NCBI RefSeq assembly: GCF_002776525.5
Contig: NC_045434.1
Span: 116,218,141 to 116,282,140 of the forward strand
Direction of reading: 5' to 3'
Origin: Piliocolobus tephrosceles
Lineage: Eukaryota > Chordata > Mammalia > Primates > Cercopithecidae
DNA length: 64,000 bases
The notes beneath the pieces are model-generated. The model saw nothing but the letters and a program-made list of their open reading frames with translations, searched no databases and was not told the origin of the DNA. Positions 37,574 to 48,905 of the stretch are shown here, in pieces (position 1 is the stretch's first letter; every line of letters starts with the position of its first letter). Made by a program: the position numbers and the translations under genes.

Positions 37574-38019
37574 TGGTCAATTTTCTGTTGCTACAATTAA
37601 ATACCTCCGACTTGGCAATTTTTAAAGGAAAGAGGTTTATTTAGCTCACCATTCTGGAGGCTGGGAAGTCCAAAAATCAGAGCACTGCATCTGATGAGGG
37701 TCTCACACTACTTCATACATAGTACAAATGCAGAAAAGCAAGCAAGCATGTGTGAAAAGAAACAAAATACAACGAATGGTCTTGTTTTATAACAACTTTC
37801 TCTCTTGGTAACTAACCCTGCCTTGAAAGCCTGAGAATTCGTTCAGTCCTTCAAGAATTCACCTAGTCCCATGAGAGGTTGAGTCAATCCCTCTGACTAA
37901 GAGGCATACATCCCTGATAACAAACTAATTATCCTTAAAGGCTCCACCTCTTCATATTGCCACACTGGGAGCAAACTTCCAAACATATGAATTCTGGAGG
38001 ACATATTTACATTATAGCA
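37574..38019 (-). mobile_element. 5' LTR of minus-strand MaLR provirus (MLT1-like)
   Basis: 'attttctgttgctacaatta', 'aagaggtttatttagctcac', 'attctggaggctgggaagtc', 'aggctccacctcttcatatt' and 'aaacatatgaattctggagg' are MaLR LTR landmarks in reverse. It ends 'cattatagca'. About 446 bp, near complete. Confidence 0.88.
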
Positions 38020-38179
38020 CTGATCTTCTGTACTATAAATTTAGTAACATCACTTATTTACTACAGTAGTTTTTCATAGATTACTAGTCATTTCTATACA
38101 CATACAATCAGGTCCAATAAGATACACCTTATGAGTTTGTACTTTTTCTCATTTTTTCAACTGTTTATCATTGTATGTA

Positions 38180-39880
38180 GAAACTAAGCTTAATCATAAA
38201 TAAAACTAAAAATTGTAGACAATATGGCCTTGTTCTTAATCTTAGAAGGAAAGCTTTCAGTCTTTCATTATTAACTATGAGGTTACCTGTAGTTTTATAT
38301 AGTTTCTGTATATCAGGTTTAGAAAATGCTCTCATTTCTGATTTGATGAGATTTTATCATGAATGGATGTCAAAATTTTTAAGTGCTTTTTGGCATTCAT
38401 TGAGATAATTTGTAGTAGTTTTCTTTTTTCTTTTTATTCATTTAATCAAGTGAATTATAGAGACTGGATTCCAAAAGTTAATCTTACATTTCTAAGATAA
38501 ACCCTAAATGTACCTGAAGATTAACCTTATTATATATGGATCCTTTTAAGTTTTTTAGTATTTAATTTACAGTTTTTAAATCTATGATCAGAATTCATAT
38601 CAATGTTTAGTATTAGTTTCCTATAATGGCTTCAATAGAATTATCATGATAATGATAGTCTTATAACATTCATTGAGAAGTGCTCGTTCTTATTCTAGAA
38701 ATTATTAAATATTGTATAAAATTGATGCATTTCTTCAATAAATTTTTGCCAGAACCGATCACTGAAGTGATCTGTGCCTGAGATTTTCTATCTAAGAAGA
38801 TTGTTATATGTAAGATCAATTTCTTTAGTAGATATAGAGCAATTTTGATTATCTGTTTCTTGGGTGAACTTTCATAGTGTGTGATGGTGAAAGACATCTT
38901 TTTTATTTAATTATTCTAATTAAAAATTATTATTCATATATTTTTAAAACCATTTTAATGTCTATCAGATCTGTAGTGATTTTACTTTTCTGCATTGTTC
39001 TTATCTTCTGTATTTTCTCTACCTTTCCCATTACAATTTCATTCCTTCTGCTTACTTAGCATTAATTTGCTCTGCCTTTACTAGTTTACTAAGGTGTTTG
39101 TGTAGTTCATTGAGATATTAAATTTTTCTCTAATGTATATATTTAAAGATACAATTTACCCTGTAAATATTGCTTTAGCTGTTTCCCAGGATTTTGATAT
39201 GTTGTACTTTGTTATTCTATAAAAAATATTCTAATTTTTTAAGTTATTTATACTATGACACATAGGCACCTAGATTACTTAAAAATGGTTTGTTGGCTTT
39301 CTAAATACTTGGCAATTTTTAAACATACTTTTTCTCATTGATTTGCACCTTGATTTTATTATGATCAAAACACATATTTCATAATTTCAATAATGAAATT
39401 TATTGAAACTTATGGCCTGAAATATTGTTTCCTTCATATAACATTTCTTGCACAACTTAAAGTGCATTTTAGTGTTTGAGGGTTGAATTATCTGAAAAAA
39501 TCAATTAGGTCAATTTTTGTGATCATGTTTTCAGGCACCGCACAATCTTACTTTTATTCTACTTGTTTATCAGCTACAAAGGGACAAAAGTATCTGAAGC
39601 TGTGACTTTATATTTTGTTATTTCTCTTTGCACTTATATAAATTTCTGTTTTATGTATTCTGAAGCATTGCTCTTAGGTTACTATATATGAAAATATTTA
39701 TAATCTTTTGATAAATTTTTAAATCATTTTGATGTGTTTCCCTCTATACCTGGTAATATTGCTTCTTCTGAGGTGCTTAGTATCTGATATTAATTTAACC
39801 AATCCAACTTACTTGGGTTTCTTTTAGGGTTTGCATATGTGTATCCATTTTCTTATAATATTTTCATACATTTCTGTTTT
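38180..39880 (-). mobile_element. L1M ORF2 central region, minus strand
   Basis: In reverse it follows L1 ORF2 from the reverse transcriptase towards the endonuclease: 'aatcttagaaggaaagcttt', 'ttggcattcattgagataat', 'cactgaagtgatctgtgcct', 'ttccttctgcttacttagca', 'tgctttagctgtttcccagg' and 'gtatctgatattaatttaac'. It is heavily mutated; the frames at 38670-38897 (minus) and 38877-39059 are remnants or chance. Neither L1 end is present. Confidence 0.83.
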
Positions 39881-39884
39881 AAAA

Positions 39885-40150
39885 TGGTTTCAAATTTACA
39901 GAAAACTTGTGAGGATAAAACACAGAGTTGCATATAACTAACAACCAGTTTGTCCTGTTATTAATATCTTACCTATTGTGGCACATATGTTAAAATTAAT
40001 GAACAAGTATGAATACATTAATATTAACTAGATTCCGTAGTTTACACACTTATCTTTAGTTTTTACTTAATGTTCATTTTATGTCCCAAGATGTTATCAA
40101 AGTTAGCACATTTTATTCACTCATGATGTCTTCTTGGCACTTTTTTTTTT
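39885..40150 (-). mobile_element. L1M 3' UTR fragment, minus strand
   Basis: 'aaatttacagaaaacttgtg', 'cctgttattaatatcttacc', 'aatgaacaagtatgaatac' and 'ttcattttatgtcccaagat' match the reverse complement of a common old-L1 3' UTR. It abuts ORF2 sequence in a way one intact element would not, so it is a separate fragment. Confidence 0.62.
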
Positions 40151-40189
40151 TTTTGAGACTTTAGTTTTTCTAATATGTGGGTAGCAATT

Positions 40190-40662
40190 GCTGTAAAAAT
40201 ACCTTATTTTGCCTTCATTTTTAAAGATTTGTTGAATGGTTATAGAAAACTAGATTGACAGTTTTGTTTTTTACCACCTTGAAAAACGAACTCCATTATT
40301 ATCTGATTTCTTTACGTTTTTATAAGAAATGTTCTACCACTTTTCCCTGTGTGTTTGTGTGTGTGTGTGTTTTAATATAATTCATGTGTGAAAGTAAGAA
40401 CTTTTCAAAAGAATTTTATTCTTATCATTGACTAATTAGAAATTTGATTTTGACATGTTTGGTTGTAACTTTCTCTGTGTTTGTTCTGTGTAGAGTTCAT
40501 TTAAAGACTTGGGCATGTGAATTTACACTTTCCATCAAATTTGGAAAAAAACAGCAGAGAATTGTTTTTAAAATACTTTTTGTGTTTCCCTCTTTTCTTT
40601 CTGAAACTCTAGTTGCACATTTGTTATATTGTGAGTTTTGCTTTATAGGTCTATGAGACTCT
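40190..40662 (-). mobile_element. L1M fragment, left part, minus strand, split by a MaLR provirus
   Basis: 'ttccatcaaatttggaaaaa', 'aatactttttgtgtttccct', 'ctttctgaaactctagttgc' and 'ataggtctatgagactct' follow an old-L1 sequence in reverse. The continuation ('aggtctctaactttatgttt') resumes at 43802. A (TG)n run lies at 40349-40370. The frame at 40444-40656 is a chance frame. Confidence 0.72.
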
Positions 40663-41057
40663 AGGTATTAGTCTTTTCACTCACTGCTATAAAGAAATAC
40701 TGAGACTGGGTAATTTAAAAAAGAAAGAGGTTTAATTGACTTACAGTTCTACATGGCTGGGGAGGCCTCAGGAAGCTTACAATCATGGTGGAAGGTGAAC
40801 AGGAAGCAAAGCACCTTCTTTACAAGGAGGCAGGATGGAGAATGAATGATGCTGGAGGAACTACCACGTACTTATAAAACCATCAGATCTCATGAAATCT
40901 CACTATCTCATGAAAACCACATGGGGGATACTGCCCTCTGATTTAATTATCTTTAGCTGGTCTCTCCCTTGATATGTGGAAATTATGAAGATTATGGGGA
41001 TTATGAGGATTACAATTCAAGATGAAAATTTAGATGTGGAACAGCCAAACCATATCA
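40663..41057 (-). mobile_element. 3' LTR of minus-strand MST/THE1-type provirus
   Basis: It runs from 'aggtattagtcttttcactc' via 'gagactgggtaattt', 'acatggctggggaggcctca' and 'accatcagatctcatgaaat' to 'cagccaaaccatatca'. All are MST/THE1 LTR landmarks in reverse orientation. Confidence 0.93.
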
Positions 41058-41554
41058 TTCCACTCTGGTCCCTCCCAAATATCATGTCCTCACATTTCAA
41101 AACACAATCATCTCTTTTCAACCTAAAGTCTTACTTAATTCCAGCATTAACCCAAAAGTCCAAGTCTGAAGTTTCATTTGAGACACTTCCACCAATTAAC
41201 TTGTAAAATCAAAAGCATGTTAGTCACTTCCTAGATACAATGGGGGTAGAGTCATTGGGTAAATACACCCATATTATAGGAAATAAATTGGACATAATGA
41301 AAGGGATACAGGCCCCATGCAAGTCCAAAATCCAGCAGGGCAGTCAAATTTTAAAGCCCTGAAATGATCTCCTTTTAATCCATGTCTCATATCCTTGTTA
41401 TGCTGATGCAAAAGGTGAGCTCCCATGGCCTTGGGCAACTCTGCCCTTGTGACTTTGTAGGGTAAAACTCACCTCCCTGATTTGTTTTTCTAAGACCAGC
41501 CCAGCGGGCACAAAAGAACCAGCGACCAGGCAAGGGTAGGAGCAAAACTGCAAG

Positions 41555-41560
41555 TTTATT
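41555..41560 (-). terminator. AATAAA polyadenylation signal of the solo LTR
   Basis: TTTATT on the plus strand, about 78 bases from the LTR 3' end on the minus strand. This is the usual place for a retroviral LTR signal at the R/U5 boundary. Confidence 0.65.
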
Positions 41561-41809
41561 TTTGGTCACCTAAGGTGTGGGGGAGAAGTCTGTCGGCCTC
41601 GGCAAAGGAGGCCGGCAGAGTCCCCCGGTGGGGCTCTCCGAGGGACTTCCCACAGTCCCCACATCCCGACAGGACTGGGGCTGTGAGAAGGCCGCATGGC
41701 TCAATGGCGGAGAGCGGCTTTTCTAGGAGTGGGAGGGCAATAGGTGGGGCACGGGCTTGTCAGGGGGCCTTCGGCAGGTGTGACCAGGTAAATCTTGGTC
41801 TCTTCAGAT

Positions 41810-41817
41810 TGACGTCA
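41810..41817. promoter_or_regulatory. Consensus cAMP-response element (TGACGTCA) in the solo LTR
   Basis: A perfect palindromic CRE, followed at 41820-41828 by ggcgcatgc, which is close to an NRF1-type site. Both fall in the U3-like half of the LTR. CREB/ATF binding is known for this motif in general; activity here is inference. No obvious TATA box was seen. Confidence 0.6.
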
Positions 41818-42712
41818 CCTGGCGCATGCCCAGTTGATCTGCACCTTCCCCGGCACCCGCTGCATTTTCGCACGGGCGGGAAGAGTTGGGGGTGGGGATG
41901 AAGAACCCAGAAGTGCACCATCTTGCCTCCATTCGTCCAAACACTCCCAGCTGCTTTCATGGGCTAGTGTTGAGTCTTGGTGGCTTTTCCAGGTGCACAG
42001 TCCAAGCTGTCTGTGGGTCTGCTCTTCTGTTTGGAGGACAGTGGTCCTCTTCTCACAGCTCCACTAGGAAGTGCCTCAGTGGGGACCCCCTGTGGGGATT
42101 CTTAAGCCACAGTTTTCTTCTGCACTGCCTGAGCAGAGGTTCTGCATGAGGGATCCACCCCTATAGCAAACTTCTACATGGACATCCAGGCATTTCCATA
42201 CGTCCTTTGAAATTTAAGTAGAGCTTCCCCCATTGACTTCTGAGCATCCACAGGCCCAACACCATGTGAAAGATGCCAAGACTTAGAGTTTGCACCCTCT
42301 GAAGCAATAGCCTGAGCTGTACATTGATCCATTTTACCCATTGCTGGGACACAGGACACCAAGTCCTGAGACTGCACCAAGCAGCAAGGTTGGGCCCAGC
42401 CAGCAAAACAATGTTTTCCTCCCAGGCCTCCAGGCCTGTGATGAGAAGGACTGCCACGAAGAACTCTGACATGTCCTGGACACATTTCCCCCTATTGTCT
42501 TAGTGGTTAATATTTGGTTCCTTGTTACTTATGCAAATGTATGCAGCTAGCTTTAATTTCTCTTCAGAAAATGAAGTTTTCTTTTCTATTTCATGATCAG
42601 GCTGAAAACTTTCCAAACTTTTATCCTCTGCTTCCCTTTTTAATATAAATTTCAATTCCAAACCATCTATTTGCAAATGCATGAAACTGAATATTTTTAG
42701 AATAATCCATGT

Positions 42713-43010
42713 TGCCAGTCTTGGTGGCTTATGCCTGTAATCCCAGCACTTTGGAAATACACAGCAGGTGGATCATTTGAGGTCAGGAGTTTGAGATCAG
42801 CCTGTTCAATATGGTGAACACCTCTATTTACTAAAAATACAAAAATTAGCCCAACATGGAGGTGCATGCCTGTAATCCCAGCTACTTGGGAGGCTGAGGC
42901 AGGAGAATCGCTTGAACTCAGAAGGTAGAGGTTGCAGTGAGCCGAGATTGTGCCACTGAACTCCAGCCTGGTAACAGAGCAAGACTCTGTATCAAAAACA
43001 CAAGAAGTAA
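42713..43010 (+). mobile_element. Alu (AluS/J-like), plus strand
   Basis: Full-length Alu with a diverged start (ttgccagtcttggtggctta), both arms, and a short, broken A-rich tail. It is inserted in the minus-strand MST/THE1 internal region. No clear target duplication was seen. Confidence 0.92.
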
Positions 43011-43424
43011 AATTGAAGAGCTCCCAGTCACCTCTTGAGTGCTTTGCAACTTAGAAATTTCTTCTGCCAGATACCCTAAATTATATCTCTCAAGTTCAAA
43101 GTTCCACAGATCTCTAGGTCAGGGCAGAATGTTGCCAGTCTCTTTGCTAAAGCATAGTAAGACTTACCTTTATTCAAGTTCCTAACGAATTCCTCATCTC
43201 CATCTGAGACAAGCTCAGTCTGAACTTCATTTTATATATCATTATTATCTTTTTGGTCAAAGCCATTCAACAAGTCTCTAGGAAACTCCAAACTTTCCCA
43301 TATCTTCCTGTTTTCTGAGCCCTCCAAACCCTTCCAACGTCTGACTATTACCCAGTTCCAAAGTCATTTCCACATTTTCAAGTATCTTTATAGCATCACC
43401 TCACTCTCTGCAATACAAGTTTAC

Positions 43425-43800
43425 TGAATTAGTCCATTTTCTCACTGCTCTACAGAGATACCTCAATCTGGGTAATGTATAAAGGAAAGAGATTTAATTG
43501 ACTCACAGTTCCGCATGGCTGGGGAGACCTCAGGAAACTTACAATCATGGAGGAAGGCGAAGGGGAAGCAGATACCTTCTTTAAAAGGTGGCAGCAAGGA
43601 GAATGAATGCAGGAGGAACTATCACACACTCATAAAATCATGAGATCTCATGACAACTCACTCACTATCACAAGAACAGAATGGGACAGATTACTCCTAC
43701 GATCCATTTACCTCCACCTGGTCTCTCCCTTGACAAGCAGGGATTATGGGGATTACAATTCAAGGTGAGATTTTGGGTGGGAATACAGCCAAACCATGTC
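43425..43800 (-). mobile_element. 5' LTR of minus-strand MST/THE1-type provirus
   Basis: 'tgaattagtccattttctca', 'gcatggctggggagacctca', 'tcatgagatctcatgacaac' and 'gccaaaccatgtc' match the LTR at 40663-41057. The bases actct occur at both outer edges (40658-40662 and 43801-43805) and may be the 5-bp target duplication, overlapping the LTR end by one base. Confidence 0.93.
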
Positions 43801-43890
43801 ACTCTGCATATTATTTTTTTTCTTTAGGTCTCTAACTTTATGTTTCATAGCTTCTATTTCTGTTCACTGATTTGCCTACTCCCAAGGTCT
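43801..43890 (-). mobile_element. L1M fragment, right part, minus strand
   Basis: 'ttctttaggtctctaacttt', 'atgtttcatagcttctattt' and 'ctgttcactgatttgcc' appear to continue the L1M piece that stops at 40662 on the other side of the MaLR provirus. Confidence 0.55.
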
Positions 43891-45724
43891 TTTGCACAGG
43901 TTTTCATTTGGTGCTCACTAGGAAAACTACAGAAAAAGGGTAAGACTGGAGATGGAGCCTCTCCATAGAGAAGAAAAAGGAGGGAGAAAGGCTAGATGTT
44001 CAGTAAAGCCAATTTTTTTTATGAGTTTTTATTCTGATATATAGTAATGATATGAAAGAGAAATTAAAAATTTGAGATTGAAGTTTCTTTTACAGGAAAG
44101 ATTGAATCTGCTATTACAGCAATGGGAATTATCCAGTATAGAAGGAGAAGGTGAAAGGAATAAAGAAAATAAAATGAGTACTAACATAAAGTCTTGGAGT
44201 AGGTGATAACGAGGTCAGTATTATAAAAATAATACACAGAAGGATTATCTCTTAAAGAAAGATTGCTAATGAATTGAAGTTATAGTCCAGAGATTCTAGT
44301 CTGGAAAATTTATATGTAGCTAAAATATGTGCATTCTAGGCAGTTCTGAAGTCATTCAACTCAAATTTTATGTAGGTTTGGAGGTAATGAAGAACTTCTT
44401 CAAGGGCACTTTTAGTAGGCAGCTCAATCAAATATCGCAGTTTTGGAAAAGCAGTATTTCATGAGAAGGGTTAAGAGTTAATGGGCAGGAGATAAGAACC
44501 TTTAGGTAACTGGCCTCTACAGAGACTGAATTGATTGTGGTAACCAGTATGAAGTTATGGGGGTCTTCTTATTTTCTTGTGCTACAATATATAGAAAGTT
44601 TGGTCTATTAGTTATAGATATTTATTCCATTCTCCCAGCAACTTTTTCAATTGCCCCTTACCCATGCAATTCCTTATATGCTCTAAAAATACTTGCAACT
44701 CATTTGAAGTAAGTTCGAAAAGACTGCAAAATTATCTGTTAAAGAATGTCAAATACAGGTCTACAAGAGCAGCTACAGAAATTATGGCCTTGTCTCATGT
44801 TAACCACATCTCAGAATTTAAGGTGTGTAGTGTCTATAACCTAAACAATGGTCTATTCTCTGTAGGAAACTACTTGACTTCCATTTGAAGAGCAGTCCTA
44901 AAATTGGCTTTTTATTCCTATAATTACATAGGAAACACTCGACCCACTTTAGATGTCAAAATCTTGACTTAATCTAATTAAGGATAAGGACAAGAAGCTT
45001 TTATACGAGAGAAAAGATAGTGTAATACAGAATGCCTTCCATAGAATATGTTTAATAAAGTTTGGCTTTTTCAGAAGTACGAGTGGAGTATAGATGGATA
45101 TATAGAATTGTAAATCTCTTTCTATCACACACAAACACATATGGACACCAAAATATGATTTACACTTTTTTTTTTAGAACAAGGCATTCTTTATTGAGAG
45201 ATCACAACCTCGTTGCAAACTTCAAAAATATTTCATTCACTTTTGCATTAACAGGCCACGGGTAGTTCTTGGTATTTACTAAAGTGGTTATCAATAAATG
45301 TTTGTTCTTTAAAATAAAATAGTTACCGTTTCAAAATTCCAATCCAAACATAAAATATTTAAGGCCATGGGGTAAAATAGGGTGTTTCAAAATAGCTTTT
45401 CAGCAGTGATTTTATCAAAATTTGAATCTCTTGATTTCACAATGCCCTTTCATGTTAAGGTTTAAATAATTTACACATGTAAATAATTTATATAAAGAAA
45501 TTAGTATAAAACGACATGTGATAGATATTGAAAGAAAATTACTTTTTCTTATTTCTTCTCTATTTTGGATTATATAACCAGAAATTTATATGAAAACTCT
45601 AAAATATGAGGATTTTTTTTTGCTGTGAAAGAGAAGAAGTTTAGTCATAGAATATGTAGTTTGTGAAGTAACCAGTAGAAAATAACATCAACCTATGAAA
45701 ACAGAATAGGCTCATTTTCTTTCT
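43891..45724. other. Unrecognised DNA
   Basis: No gene or confident repeat was seen. The frames at 44664-44888, 44949-45140 and 45062-45265 have no recognisable features. A weak L2-like end ('atcaataaatgtttgttc' at about 45290) is too short to call. Confidence 0.45.
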
Positions 45725-45945
45725 TTTTTTTTTTTTTTTTTTTTTTTTTTTGAGACGGCGTCTTGCTTTGTTGCCCAGGCTGGAGTGCGGTGGCCGGATC
45801 TCAGCTCACTAAAACCTCCGCCTCCCGGGTTCACGCCATTCTCCCGCCTCAGCCTCCTGAGTAGCTGGGACCACAGGCGCCCGCCACCTCGCCCGGCTAA
45901 TTTTTTGTATTTTTAGTAGAGACGGGGTTTCGCTGTGTTAGCCAG
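45725..45945 (-). mobile_element. AluY, 5'-truncated, minus strand
   Basis: A T27 tail (45725-45751) is followed by young-Alu sequence with the monkey-type 'gtggccggatctcag'. The element stops after 'cgctgtgttagccag', so roughly the first 75-80 bases of the Alu are missing. aataggctca (45704-45713) and aataatctca (45946-45955) match at 8 of 10 and may be a decayed target duplication. Confidence 0.93.
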
Positions 45946-46479
45946 AATAATCTCAGTGTGGTTCTTCCGTGAATCAAGTTAAAAAGCACCATTAATCTCA
46001 CAAAATAGATATTTCAATCTAACTTTAGCTGTGGGAATACTGCAAGCAAAACAAATAGGAAACAATTAAAGAACATTTATATGTTAACTGATCATCTTGA
46101 ATGACTTTTTCAAACTCAGTTTAATTGACTATTGCAGTGCTGAAAGGGAGTAATTAAAATAAAGAGTTAGAATTGCAAATCTTTAATTATCTTCTGATAA
46201 TAATGAGCAGTCTTGTGTAATCTTGAGTAGGTAACATTTTATTTAGATTGATTTCCTTTAAACAATCTTCACCAAGTATACCTTTAAAATGCACTGAAGC
46301 AGCTTTTCTTTTTTTCTCAAAGGAACACTATGCAGAATTCATTTATCAAGGCAAGATTTTAACCTCTGAAGCCCTATGATTAAAGATACTAATAATTATA
46401 TAAATGTGTAAAGTTTCTTCACATGTGGTATACCATACACATTACTTGGACAATTTTCTTCCTTTGATTACATAAAATA
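45946..46479. other. Unrecognised DNA
   Basis: Nothing was recognised in this AT-rich interval. Confidence 0.5.
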
Positions 46480-48905
46480 AAAACTTTAAAATTTTTCAAT
46501 TGTTTTAATTTAATGTGCACAACAAGATGTTTTGATATATTAATACCTATAAGTAGTAAGTAATTACTACAACCAAATTAATATATGCATTATTTCACAG
46601 TTGTCCTTCTGTTTCTTGCTTTTCTTTTTTATTTTTTGATGAACATAACTGAAATATACTTTATTAGGAAATATTCCTTATACTTCTCACGATGAACACT
46701 TAGCTTGCTTCTATATCTTGCCTATTGTGAATAATGCTACAGTAAGCATAGGAGTACAGATATCTTTACCAGGTAATGATTTTATTTCCTTCGGATGTAA
46801 GCAAAGAGAAATTACTGGAAATTTCCATAGCGTCTGCACCAATTTACATTTTCACACACCAGGCACAAGAGTTCCTTCTTTTTTCACATCCTCACCAACA
46901 CTCTCTTGCCTTTTTGGTAATATCCATCTTAACAGGTGTGAGGGGATATCTTCTTGTGGTTTTGATTTGCATTTTCCTGATGATTAGTGATGTTGAGCAT
47001 CTGTTCCCTTAACTATGGGCTATTTATGTATTTTGGGGGTCCTATGTCTATTTGAGTCCTCAGCCTATTTTTTAATTGGGTCATTAAAATATTTTGACTA
47101 TTAAATTGTGGGATTTCCTTATAGACTTTAGATATTAATCCCTTATCTTATATGTGGTTCACAAATATTTATTTCCCAATCCATAGGCTGCCTTCTAGTT
47201 TTGCTGATTGGTTCCTGCGCTGTGCAGAGCATTTTAATTTTATGTATTCCAACTTGTTTATTTTTGTGTTTGTGATTTATCATTTTGGTGTTATATCGAA
47301 AAAATAATTACCAAGTTGAATGTCAAGGAGCTTTTCCTCTATGTTTTCTTTTGGAGCTTTATGGTTTCAGATTTTACATTTAAGTCTTTAATACATTAGT
47401 TAGTGTTTGAATATAGTGTAATGTAACAGCCTAATTTCATTATTTTGCATGTGGATATTCAGTTTTGCACACACCATTTATTGAAAAGACTATCCTTTTC
47501 TCACTGTGCATTCTTGAAGCACTTGTCAAAAATAAATGTATATGCTTAGATTTGTTTTTTGGTTTTTCTCTATTCCACTGAACTGTGTATCTGTTCTTAT
47601 GCCAGCATCATACTGTCTGAATTACCACAACTTTGAGGTAGATTTTGAAATCAGGTAATATGGTGTCTCCAGCTTTGTTTATTTTGCTCAAGAATGTTTT
47701 GGCTGCTCAGGGTCTTTTGTGTTTTCATATAAAGTTTTGATTTTTTTTCCATTTCTATGAAAAATGTCATTGAAATTTTGATAGTGATTGTGTTGAATCT
47801 GCAGATCGCCTTAAGGAGTATAGATATTTGAACAAGATTGGTTCTCCCATTCATGAATATGGACTATCTTCCCATTTATTTGTGTTTAATTTCTTTCATC
47901 AGTGTCAGTGTATAGATCTTTCACTTCTTTGGTTAAAATGTATTCTGAAGTGTTTTATTTTATTTTGTAGCTATTTCCAATAAGATTTTGATTTCTTTTT
48001 TGATTTCTTTTATTGATTATTGATTTCTTTTTTGAATAGTCCATAGTTGGAGTTATTATTGATTTCTTTTTTGAATAGTCCATAGTTGGAGTATTCTACT
48101 GATTTCTGTGTGTTGATATTGTATCCTGAAATTTTACTGAATTTATTTATTAGTTCTACTGTTTTTGGTGGGATCTTTAGGGTTTCTATATGTAAAATCA
48201 TGTCATCTGCAAAGAGACAATTCCACTTCTTCCTTTTCAATGTGGATGCCTTCTATTTATTTCTGTCACATAACTATTTTGGATAGGACTTCCAGTACTA
48301 TGATGAATAGAAGTTGTGAGACTGGATATGATTGTTTTGTTCTTGAACTTAGAAGAAAAGCTCTCAACTTTTCACCATTCAGTATAATGTTAGTTGTGGG
48401 ATTTTGTTATGTTGAGGTATATTTCTTTTCTTCCCCATTTGTTGAGAGTTTTTAAATATGAAAGTATGTTGAGTTTTGTAAAACACTTTCTCTGCATCCA
48501 TGGTGGTGATCATATGCTTTATGTCCTCACTTAATTCTGTAAAAGTTTTCCTTGGATGGAATATTTTTATTACTAATTCAATTTCTTTACTCATTATTGG
48601 TGTGTTCATTCTTTTAAATCTTCATGATGTGATACTGGCAGACTGTTTCTAGAATTTTTTTTTTATTTTGTCTAGATTGTCTAATTTGTTGCCATATAAT
48701 TGTTCATTGTTCCTTTTAATTCTTTGTGTTTCTGTGGTGTAATTTGTAATATGTCTTCTTTCATTTCTGATTTTATTTGAATCTTTTCTCTTTTTTTCTT
48801 AGTCTAGCTAAATGTTTGTTTATTTTGATTATCTTTCAAAACTAACAATTTTTTTCTTAATCTTTTCTATTGTCTATTGTTTTGTAGTCTATTTCTAGTG
48901 TGGAA
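46480..48905 (-). mobile_element. L1MA-like element, 3' UTR through ORF2 reverse-transcriptase region, minus strand
   Basis: In reverse it runs from 3' UTR-like sequence ('caagatgttttgatatatta') through 'tcttgcctattgtgaataat', 'ttgcattttcctgatgatta', 'cctgcgctgtgcagagcatt', 'cagcatcatactgtctgaat', 'tatcctgaaattttactgaa', 'aatcatgtcatctgcaaaga' (the reverse of the catalytic FADD region), up to the ORF2 section just before the endonuclease. It is about 2.4 kb, 5'-truncated and inactive through many stops. The frames at 48010-48240 and 48379-48609 (minus) are ORF2 remnants. The product family is the L1 endonuclease/reverse transcriptase. Confidence 0.9.
48021..48093. repeat. 39-bp tandem duplication inside the L1
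   Basis: The unit starting tgatttcttttttgaatag occurs at 48021-48059 and again at 48060-48093 (33 bases identical before divergence). A related shorter tgatttctttt echo lies at 47989-48011. On the minus strand it repeats the residues NSNYGLFKKEIN. Confidence 0.9.

Larger units (their letters stand above)
41478..41943 (-). mobile_element. Solo LTR of an unclassified endogenous retrovirus, minus strand, 466 bp
   Basis: This CpG-rich block interrupts MaLR internal sequence. On the minus strand it begins TGTTTGG and ends AAATCA, so it has TG...CA ends, and it is flanked by an exact 5-bp duplication ctccc (41473-41477 and 41944-41948). An AATAAA poly(A) signal on the minus strand lies at 41555-41560, leaving a short U5-like stretch before the LTR end. 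No primer site or internal retroviral sequence adjoins, so it is a solo LTR left by LTR-LTR recombination. The frames at 41575-41960 on either strand are shadows. I cannot name the family; class I is my guess from its make-up. Confidence 0.85.
41058..43424 (-). mobile_element. MST/THE1 internal region, minus strand, with a solo LTR and an Alu inside
   Basis: In reverse: 'caaatatcatgtcctcacat', 'tgcaagtccaaaatccagc', 'ggcaactctgcccttgtgac', then an inserted LTR (41478-41943), then 'agctgctttcatgggctag', 'cttctcacagctccactagg', 'cctccaggcctgtgatgaga', an Alu (42713-43010), and 'cacattttcaagtatcttta' next to the 5' LTR. Frames at 42161-42485 and 42500-42682 on the minus strand are sense-direction MaLR internal frames, not known to code. 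Confidence 0.9.

Noticed and set aside
41575..41901. 108-codon plus-strand frame with arginine/glycine-rich sequence
   Set aside because: It lies wholly inside the solo LTR, antisense to it, and is explained by the LTR's high GC content.
7347..43800. Three MaLR proviruses (one plus, two minus) as possible parts of one duplication
   Set aside because: Their internal sequences and LTRs look like different MaLR subfamilies and sit in different flanking repeats, so independent insertion is simpler.
45255..45325. Possible L2 3' end (caataaatgtttgttc)
   Set aside because: Too short; the motif is common to several old repeats and to AT-rich DNA.
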